Positions 6,907 through 11,935 of a DNA stretch of 11,935 nt are shown piece by piece (positions within the stretch are counted from its first letter, which is position 1; every line of letters starts with the position of its first letter). The stretch lies in NCBI GenBank assembly GCA_959600065.1, contig CAUGKZ010000015.1, forward strand, positions 1 to 11,935. Reading direction: 5' to 3'. Below the pieces are notes generated by a model, which made no database searches, was not told where the DNA came from, and saw nothing but the letters and a program-made list of their open reading frames with translations. This stretch comes from an uncultured Kroppenstedtia sp. GTDB lineage: Bacteria; Bacillota; Bacilli; Thermoactinomycetales; DSM-45169. A program made the translations under genes and the position numbers.

Positions 6907-7083
6907 GTGAACAAGAGAAGGATCCAATTCATTTCACTACTGATCGCGCTGACACTGTTTGTGATCCAGAACCAGGACACAGGAACTGCCCATGCCTTTT
7001 CTAAACCGAATCAACCTTTGGAAAAGGTGAAGGAAACCATCGAAAAGATCACCCATTCCTTAACCTCTTCCGATCCGAAATGA
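6907..7083 (+). CDS. Small predicted secreted protein of unknown function
   Basis: A 58-residue product I cannot assign to a family. The N-terminus has a basic n-region (NKRR), a hydrophobic core at about residues 8-20 (FISLLIALTLFVI) and AHA at 28-30, a good signal-peptidase I site. Cleavage there would release a mature peptide of about 28 residues with an amphipathic, charged stretch LEKVKETIEKITHSL. I chose the GTG at 6907 because GGGAGAGGG ends 9 bases upstream. The frame extends to a TTG at 6880, but that would place the ribosome binding site inside the gene. It stands alone between the ehu terminator and its own hairpin terminator. The signal peptide, ribosome binding site and terminator argue that it is a real gene. 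Confidence 0.6.
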   Translation: MNKRRIQFISLLIALTLFVIQNQDTGTAHAFSKPNQPLEKVKETIEKITHSLTSSDPK

Positions 7084-7144
7084 TCTGTAATGATAGTGTC
7101 GGCTTCAGGGTGAAGATGGGAGTCTTTAAATAAAAGGAACAATC

Positions 7145-7172
7145 AACCCCGGTCTCCGGGGTTATTTATGTT
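7145..7172 (+). terminator. Terminator after the small secreted protein
   Basis: AACCCCGG (7145-7152) and CCGGGGTT (7156-7163) form a perfect 8-bp stem over a TCT loop, followed by ATTTATGTT. The U-tract is interrupted, so strength is uncertain. It isolates the small gene from the germination operon. Confidence 0.6.
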
Positions 7173-7179
7173 GGCTATC

Positions 7180-7208
7180 TTACGATGGGGCCGAGAGGAC
7201 GAGCGAAA
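7180..7208. repeat. 29-bp imperfect repeat, copy 2 (copy 1 at 3334-3362)
   Basis: It shares TTACGATGGGG and GAGCGAAA at identical spacing with 3334-3362, 23 of 29 positions matching. It lies about 105 bases before the first germination gene. Whether it is a mobile-element scrap or a regulatory motif cannot be told from two copies. Confidence 0.4.
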
Positions 7209-7232
7209 AGTCAGCTTCATTCATCCACCGCC

Positions 7233-7259
7233 GAATGATATGAAGTTTGTTGTATAACT
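7233..7259 (+). promoter_or_regulatory. Weak candidate sigma-G-type promoter of the germination operon
   Basis: GAATG (7233-7237) fits the -35 of forespore sigma-G promoters. After 15 bases, TATAACT (7253-7259) fits the -10 only in part. Germinant receptor operons are known to be sigma-G dependent in Bacillus. The position, about 55 bases before the start codon, is suitable, but the match is weak. Confidence 0.3.
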
Positions 7260-7313
7260 GGTATATTTCCCCTTTCTCCTTGGAATGTTAACAGGGGACA
7301 GGGGGGTGGGGGG

Positions 7314-8939
7314 ATGTCTTGGTGGAAGCGGTGGTTCAAGGGTTCTGGTAATCCGTCTTCGGATCTTCAGGGGGAAAGGGCGGTTCCTGAGGAGTCTTCT
7401 CTTGACTCCAGACTGGAAGAGGTTCTACGACAGGTGAGTGATCTTCTGGGGGAAAACGACGATCTGGTCATCCGTCGTTTTTCCTTGTTTGGGCAGCGGG
7501 AGGCGGCATTGATCTATTTTTCCACTTTGGTCGAACCGGATCGGGTCCATCGGGATATATTGAAGCCTTTGATGCGGGTTCCCGCTGAGAATGAAGAAGT
7601 TCGGCTCACAGAGGAGGATGTGCTGGGAGAGGTACTCCACTTTGGTAAATATCAAATCGCGGATCAATTGTCGGATGTGGTGGATGAGATTCTGAAGGGA
7701 AGCACCGCGGTTTGGGTAGATGGTTTTCCCAGTGGGATCCTGCTGGAAACTCGAAATGTGGAAAAACGCTCGGTTAGTGAACCGCAATCGGAACGGGTGT
7801 TGCGGGGTTCCCGAGAAGGGTTTATCGAGCAGTTGGATGCCAATCTGTCCCTCCTTCGCTACCGCTTGCCCAACCCTAACTTCACGGTGAAAAGACTCAC
7901 CATTGGCACCCAGACCCGGTCCAAGGTGGCTTACTGTTATCTGCAGGATGTGGTACAACCGGCTCTAGTCCGGGAAGTGGAGGATCGGTTGCAGGCGATT
8001 GAGATCGATGGAGTGTTGGAATCAGGATACCTGGAGCAGTTTATTGAGGATCACCATTTATCTCCTTTCCCTCAGGTGGCTAACACCGAACGACCTGATG
8101 TCGCGGTGTCTCAACTGTTGGAGGGACGGGTGATCATCCTGGTGGAGGGTTCTCCCTTTGTCCTGATGGTTCCAGTGGTGTTCGCCCAGTTTTATCAGAC
8201 GCTGGATGACTACTCGGAGCGATTCTTGATCGGGAGTTTGATCCGTCTGATCCGGTTGCTGGCCATTCTCTCATCATTATTTTTCCCGGCGATCTATGTC
8301 TCTTTGGTCTCTTTTCACCCAGAGCTGATTCCCACTGATTTTGCCGTGGCTGTAGCGGGGGGCCGGGCGGGAGTACCCTTTCCGGCGATCGCAGAAGTAT
8401 TGTTTGTGGAGATCTCCATGGAGATTCTGCGAGAAGCGAGTATCCGTCTGCCACAGCAGATGGGTAGTGCCTTTTCCATTATTGGGATTCTGGTGGTGGG
8501 GCAAGCGGCGGTGGCTGCCGGTTTTGCCAGCCCGATCACCGTGGTGATCGTCGCTCTGACCACGATCGGCTCCTTCGCGGCTCCTGCCTATAACATCTCC
8601 ATCGCCTTTCGCATGCTCCGTTTTCCCATTCTCATCCTGTCCGGGATTTTTGGATTGTACGGGGTGATGGTGGGGGCTGTGATGATTGCCAACCACATGC
8701 TGTCCCTTCGTTCTTTCGGAGTTCCCTACCTGACTCCGATCTCCCCGGAAAACAAGCGGGGTTGGTTGGACACTCTGATCCGGGCTCCCTTCTGGATGTT
8801 GAGCAAACGTCCCGCTTTTCTCCACCCTCTGCATCGTCAGCGGGTGGGCATGATTCGAAGGCTGAAAAAAGCAAGGAGTAATACACTGGACCCCATAAAA
8901 GTGGGGAACGAGAGGCGGGAACCCCAGGATGGAATCTAG
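7314..8939 (+). CDS. Spore germination receptor A subunit (GerA family)
   Basis: The A subunit of a Ger-type germinant receptor sits in the inner membrane of the spore and, with B and C, senses small nutrient germinants. The 541-residue product has a long hydrophilic N-terminal domain to about residue 290. It contains segments typical of the family, such as FGKYQIADQLSDVVDEILKG and LVEGSPFVLMVPVVFAQFYQ near residues 275-295. A membrane domain follows to about residue 480, with FVEISMEILREASIRLPQQMG and GFASPITVVIVALTTIGSFA, then a basic cytoplasmic tail. The ATG start follows a G-rich ribosome binding site. It is the first gene of the operon, and its end overlaps the B gene by 11 bases. The germinant cannot be read from the sequence. 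GerKA-like is a fair label, but I do not assign a specific symbol. Confidence 0.95.
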   Translation: MSWWKRWFKGSGNPSSDLQGERAVPEESSLDSRLEEVLRQVSDLLGENDDLVIRRFSLFGQREAALIYFSTLVEPDRVHRDILKPLMRVPAENEEVRLTEEDVLGEVLHFGKYQIADQLSDVVDEILKGSTAVWVDGFPSGILLETRNVEKRSVSEPQSERVLRGSREGFIEQLDANLSLLRYRLPNPNFTVKRLTIGTQTRSKVAYCYLQDVVQPALVREVEDRLQAIEIDGVLESGYLEQFIEDHHLSPFPQVANTERPDVAVSQLLEGRVIILVEGSPFVLMVPVVFAQFYQTLDDYSERFLIGSLIRLIRLLAILSSLFFPAIYVSLVSFHPELIPTDFAVAVAGGRAGVPFPAIAEVLFVEISMEILREASIRLPQQMGSAFSIIGILVVGQAAVAAGFASPITVVIVALTTIGSFAAPAYNISIAFRMLRFPILILSGIFGLYGVMVGAVMIANHMLSLRSFGVPYLTPISPENKRGWLDTLIRAPFWMLSKRPAFLHPLHRQRVGMIRRLKKARSNTLDPIKVGNERREPQDGI

Positions 8940-10047
8940 TCGGGAGATTACCGTACCCCAGCTGACGGCGATTCTGATCAACGCCATGATCGGAGTGGAG
9001 GTTTTTCACCTGCCCCAGTCTGTGATCCAAGCAGCGGGAACCTCGGCCCCACTGACCGTGATCCTAGGTTCACTGTTGGGTCTAGCCGGATTGTTGACAT
9101 GGGTAGCGTTAGGGGAGCGCTATCCCCGTCGGTCGGTATTTCGCTACAGTGAAAGCCTCATCGGTTCATGGCCAGCCCGTTTTTTCAATCTGTGCCTCCT
9201 GCTGCTGTTTGCGACATTAACCGCCTTGGCGGCCCGGGAGTTTGGAGAGGTGGTGGTCACCTACATCCTGAAGCGAACCCCCGTGGAAGTCACCGTGTTG
9301 GTGATGTTGGTCTTGGCGGCGCTTCCCACCCGCAACGATCTGAACACCTTTGCATACATCCAACTTTTTTATCTGCCCTTGATCTTGACCCCGTTGCCGT
9401 TGATTCTGTTTTCTGCTTTAAAGGATAGTCAGTTTTACTATATACAACCTTTTTGGAACGGGGATCTCTCGGGGATCCTCGTTGGTATGTTGGGGGTGTT
9501 CGGTCTGTTTCAGGTGGGGTTGATCCTCACTGTAGTGATGCCGGCGATGCGAAAACCTCGTTTGGCGAAGAAATCAGTCTGGTGGTCAGTGGCGATCACA
9601 GGCGGGTTGTATCTGATCGTGGTTACTGTGGTGTTGGCTTTTTTCGGGGAAGCCGAAGCTCGCATGATCCTGTGGCCGACGCTGGAATTCAGTAAATCCG
9701 TCGTTTTTCCGGGAGAGTTTCTGGAACGGCTGGATGCTTTGTTATTGGTGGTCTGGGTGTTCGCCGTGTTTACCTCCCTTTTTTCCGGGTACTATCTGAC
9801 GGTGCACGGGTTGGCTCATCTGTTGCATTTGCGAGATCACCGGCCCCTTTCTCTGTTTGCTCTGCCTATTGTCTATGGTGTGGCGATGATTCCTCAGAAT
9901 GTGTTGCAAGTGGGAGCCGTGATTCGCTGGGTGGGGAGAACAGGACTGATCCTCGCTTTCGGATATCCTCTCCTTCTGTTGTTGTTCCATGGGTTACGGA
10001 GCAAAGGAGGGAAGCGAGATGCTGAAAAAACAGCATCTTCCACCTAA
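8929..10047 (+). CDS. Spore germination receptor B subunit (spore permease family)
   Basis: The B subunit is a 372-residue integral membrane protein of the spore-permease branch of the APC transporter superfamily, thought to hold the germinant-binding pocket. The N-terminus ITVPQLTAILINAMIGVEVFHLPQ is characteristic, and about ten hydrophobic segments span most of the protein. A conserved-looking YPRRSVFRYSESLIG loop follows the second helix. The ATG overlaps the end of the A gene by 11 bases, and the tail overlaps the start of the C gene by 29 bases, so translation of the three subunits is probably coupled. No defect is visible. Confidence 0.94.
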   Translation: MESSREITVPQLTAILINAMIGVEVFHLPQSVIQAAGTSAPLTVILGSLLGLAGLLTWVALGERYPRRSVFRYSESLIGSWPARFFNLCLLLLFATLTALAAREFGEVVVTYILKRTPVEVTVLVMLVLAALPTRNDLNTFAYIQLFYLPLILTPLPLILFSALKDSQFYYIQPFWNGDLSGILVGMLGVFGLFQVGLILTVVMPAMRKPRLAKKSVWWSVAITGGLYLIVVTVVLAFFGEAEARMILWPTLEFSKSVVFPGEFLERLDALLLVVWVFAVFTSLFSGYYLTVHGLAHLLHLRDHRPLSLFALPIVYGVAMIPQNVLQVGAVIRWVGRTGLILAFGYPLLLLLFHGLRSKGGKRDAEKTASST

Positions 10048-11257
10048 TATCGCAAGGTTGATGCTCTGCGTCTTGTGCTCGTCTCTGTTGACAGGGTGTT
10101 GGGATCGGATTGAAGTGGAGGATCGGGCTGTAGTGCTGGCGATGGCGATCGATCCAGTGAAAGACGATGAGCAGTTCCAGGATGAGGAGGTCACCCATGA
10201 GAGGGGACAGGAACCTCGGGGAGGAAAAATCCGGGTGACGATGCAGATCGCAGTGCCTGGCAGGCTTCCCCTGGGACCCTCAGATGGAGGAGGGCAAGGG
10301 GGAGCCGGAGAGACCAAACCGGTCTGGGTACTTACCACCGAGGCCTATTCCCTGGACGATGCCTTTGCCAATATGCAACAACAGGTGGCGGATCAATTGT
10401 TTTTCGGCCATTTACGTGTGATTGTGATTTCTGAGAAGCTGGCCCGAAGAGGCTTACAAGATATCAATGAAACTCTGCGCAGACAACCGGAAGTGAGACG
10501 GACAGCCTGGATGTTGGTAACCAAAGAGGATCCTGGCCGTTTGATGAAAATTTCCCCTCAGTTGGAGCGGGTGCCGGCGCTCTATCTGTATGATATGGTC
10601 GACCACGGCGTTCTCTATGGAAAGCTCCCCCGGGCCAATCTGGGGATTTTCTGGCGGTCGGTATCTGCTCCGGGGCAGGAGGGCTATGTGCCGATGGTGG
10701 AATCCCGGAAGCAGGAAGATGTCTTTACCTCGGGGCTGGCTTATTTCCGGGGAAATCGGATGGTGGGAAAGACAGAACCCTTTCAAATCCCTCTGTTTAT
10801 GGAAGTGATCGGGGTGGAAAATGCCGGTTATTCAACTCTTTTTCCCCTTCCTGGAAAGCGGGGCTGGGTTGCTTACCAAGGGACAAGCCGGAGGACTGAG
10901 ATCCAGACTTTCATCAGAAATGGGAAACCTCGCATCAGAGTTAAAATCCAGGTGGAGGGGAATCTTCATGAAAAAATCCGGGATCCCCGGGGGAATTTCG
11001 ACCAGGAGACCATAAGGAAGTTGGAAAGGATCATCGCCCGGGATCTTCAGATGAAGGTTCAGGATCTCATTCATGAAACGCAGCAGAAAGGTTCGGATAT
11101 CTTCGCCTTCGGCGAATATGTGAGAAGTGAGTATCCCGATTTTTGGAGACGGAATGTCGAACCCCATAGGAAGGGATGGGAGAGATGGTTCAGGAAGCTG
11201 CCTGTGGACATCCAAGTGCGGGCGAAGCTCCGGCGAATCGGGTCCGAGGCCAAGTGA
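10019..11257 (+). CDS. Spore germination receptor C subunit, lipoprotein (Ger(x)C family)
   Basis: The C subunit is a lipoprotein on the outer face of the spore inner membrane and completes the ABC germinant receptor. The 412-residue product has a lipoprotein signal with lipobox LTGC (Cys27), followed by the hallmark GCWDRIEVEDRAVVLAMAID. Further family features are VWVLTTEAYSLDDAFANMQQQVADQLFFGHLRVIVISEKLARRGL and, near the C-terminus, a GSDIFAFGEYVRSEYPDFW segment. The frame is open to an ATG at 9989. I chose the ATG at 10019 because AAAGGAGG (10003-10010) lies 8 bases upstream and the signal peptide then begins normally. A glycine-rich insert (about residues 90-100) is the only irregular part. 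The gene lies between the B subunit and the small D-like gene. Confidence 0.95.
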   Translation: MLKKQHLPPNIARLMLCVLCSSLLTGCWDRIEVEDRAVVLAMAIDPVKDDEQFQDEEVTHERGQEPRGGKIRVTMQIAVPGRLPLGPSDGGGQGGAGETKPVWVLTTEAYSLDDAFANMQQQVADQLFFGHLRVIVISEKLARRGLQDINETLRRQPEVRRTAWMLVTKEDPGRLMKISPQLERVPALYLYDMVDHGVLYGKLPRANLGIFWRSVSAPGQEGYVPMVESRKQEDVFTSGLAYFRGNRMVGKTEPFQIPLFMEVIGVENAGYSTLFPLPGKRGWVAYQGTSRRTEIQTFIRNGKPRIRVKIQVEGNLHEKIRDPRGNFDQETIRKLERIIARDLQMKVQDLIHETQQKGSDIFAFGEYVRSEYPDFWRRNVEPHRKGWERWFRKLPVDIQVRAKLRRIGSEAK

Positions 11258-11271
11258 GGAGGTGGAAGCCT

Positions 11272-11481
11272 GTGCTGGGGTTGTCCAATATCGGTTTTAT
11301 CCCCTATCTGATCGGTCTGTTGTGGATCACCGGGCTCTTGATTCTTCGATTTGACTCAAGGATGTATGAGATGGCCGAGATGAACCGAGAACAAAAAGCG
11401 GCCCAAATCACCGGGTGGACCCATCTGTCCTTGGGCACTCTCCTGATGCTGGTCACTTGGCTTTTCAAATGGATCCAGTGA
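11272..11481 (+). CDS. Small two-helix membrane protein, candidate germination 'D' subunit
   Basis: A 69-residue product with two hydrophobic helices (about residues 8-26 and 52-67) joined by a charged loop DSRMYEMAEMNREQKAAQ. The GTG start is supported by AGGAGG (11257-11262) nine bases upstream, overlapping the stop of the C-subunit gene, so it is the fourth gene of the receptor operon. Some Bacillus receptor operons carry a fourth small gene for a two-helix membrane protein (GerKD-type D subunits) reported to modulate the germination response. Size, topology and position match that class. I see no sequence motif that proves homology, so the role is inferred from context. Confidence 0.7.
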   Translation: MLGLSNIGFIPYLIGLLWITGLLILRFDSRMYEMAEMNREQKAAQITGWTHLSLGTLLMLVTWLFKWIQ

Positions 11482-11696
11482 TCAGGAGCATTGGATAGGT
11501 CACGCAGGCCTCCTTGTTCCTTCGCATCCAACTGAATAACCAGACACGCCCAAAATCGGGCTCCATTTCTGGAGCTGGGCTGGTCAGGACGGGATATCAC
11601 TTCAATCCCATCCCGCTCCGATGTTTTACCACGTTTTCGGAACAACTCTTGCTCTTCAAACCCGAGGGGACCGTCTCTTAAATGACCAGACATCCT
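11482..11696. other. Intergenic region with imperfect stem-loop, no supported gene
   Basis: About 215 bases separate the germination operon from the terminator of the next gene. An imperfect stem-loop at 11548-11580 has an outer GCCCA/TGGGC and an inner GCTCCA/TGGAGC around TTTC. It lacks a T-tract, so it is a poor terminator. On the minus strand, a frame opening with MSGHLRDGP at 11693 stays open past 11482 into the antisense of the D-like gene. It has no usable ribosome binding site (AAGG touches the ATG) and resembles nothing I know. Confidence 0.3.
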
Positions 11697-11734
11697 TAAA
11701 AAAACCCCGCAAAGCAAGGGCTCTGCGGGGTTTT
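11697..11734 (-). terminator. Strong hairpin terminator of the minus-strand gene, possibly bidirectional
   Basis: AAAACCCCGCA (11701-11711) and TGCGGGGTTTT (11724-11734) form a perfect 11-bp stem, extended by two inner pairs across a mismatch. On the minus strand it ends in a run of seven T residues, 5 bases after the stop codon at 11740. On the plus strand it ends in TTTTGTCATTT and may also stop germination-operon transcripts. Confidence 0.85.
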
Positions 11735-11739
11735 GTCAT

Positions 11740-11935
11740 TTATTTGCTGGAGAAGGAATCGGCGAGGCTGCTGAATAAATCACTCAGCCAAGCCGTGAAT
11801 TGATCAAACCAGCCTTGGGCTTCCTCGGAGTTGACCAAACCTTCCAGCTGTCCTTTCAGTTTGTCGAGTTGATCTCCAAAAGACTTCCAATCAATGTCCA
11901 GTTGGGAGAAGTTATACATGACGTTGGTGATATTG
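11740..11935 (-). CDS. C-terminal part of a probable secreted DUF1002-type protein (5' end outside window)
   Basis: Only the last 64 codons are present. They begin ITNVMYNFSQLDIDW, contain LVNSEEAQGWFDQF, and end with a hydrophobic-amphipathic stretch WLSDLFSSLADSFSSK. A Leu-Asp-Ile-Asp-Trp motif, a Q-L-heavy helix and a SEEAQG-F segment recall the C-termini of DUF1002 proteins such as Bacillus YpuA, which are secreted proteins of unknown function. The recall is uncertain. The stop codon is followed after 5 bases by a strong terminator, so this is the last gene of its transcript. The gene points toward the germination operon (convergent). Confidence 0.6.
   Translation of the reverse strand, partial: NITNVMYNFSQLDIDWKSFGDQLDKLKGQLEGLVNSEEAQGWFDQFTAWLSDLFSSLADSFSSK

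Noticed and set aside
7425..7958. 177-codon minus-strand frame inside the germination A-subunit gene.
   Set aside because: It is a shadow of a well-supported conserved gene and has no independent signals.

Overview
The window fits a low-to-moderate GC, endospore-forming Firmicute, most likely a Thermoactinomycetaceae- or Paenibacillus-like bacterium. That is an inference from a complete GerA-type germinant receptor operon, strong AGGAGG-type ribosome binding sites, frequent GTG/TTG starts and short Rho-independent terminators. No rRNA, tRNA or CRISPR array was seen.

Layout. (1) Positions 41-2397 hold the ectoine biosynthesis operon ectABC on the minus strand (ectA, ectB, ectC in transcription order), closed by a hairpin terminator at 80-108. 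No ectD (hydroxylase) or dedicated aspartokinase gene is in the window. (2) Positions 2398-3676 are a 1.3-kb gene-poor stretch that looks like a mobile-element scar: a candidate TnpB C-terminal relic right next to the ectA start, a terminator-like hairpin, coding-like scraps, and an IS-end-like segment ending in a 14-bp word that also occurs at 41-54. The two 14-bp words flank the ect operon in direct orientation. (3) Positions 3677-6762 hold a plus-strand ABC importer ehuB-ehuC-ehuD-ehuA for ectoine/hydroxyectoine, divergent from ectABC. A hairpin followed by T5 separates ehuB from the permease genes, and a terminator closes the operon. (4) Positions 6907-7083 encode a small predicted secreted protein with its own terminator. 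(5) Positions 7314-11481 hold a tight germinant receptor operon of A, B and C subunits plus a 69-residue two-helix membrane protein that resembles the accessory 'D' subunits of some receptor operons. (6) Positions 11740-11935 are the C-terminal end of a minus-strand gene, tentatively a DUF1002 secreted protein, with a strong hairpin terminator after it.

How the genes work together. EctB converts aspartate semialdehyde to diaminobutyrate, EctA acetylates it and EctC cyclises it to ectoine. EhuBCDA would take the same compatible solute (or its hydroxylated form) from the medium. The cell can therefore both make and recover ectoine under osmotic or heat stress. The germination operon is an independent module that acts in the spore inner membrane. 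The main biology is recognisable. The less explained parts are the 2.4-3.7 kb scar, the structured ehuB leader, the small secreted peptide and the D-like germination gene.
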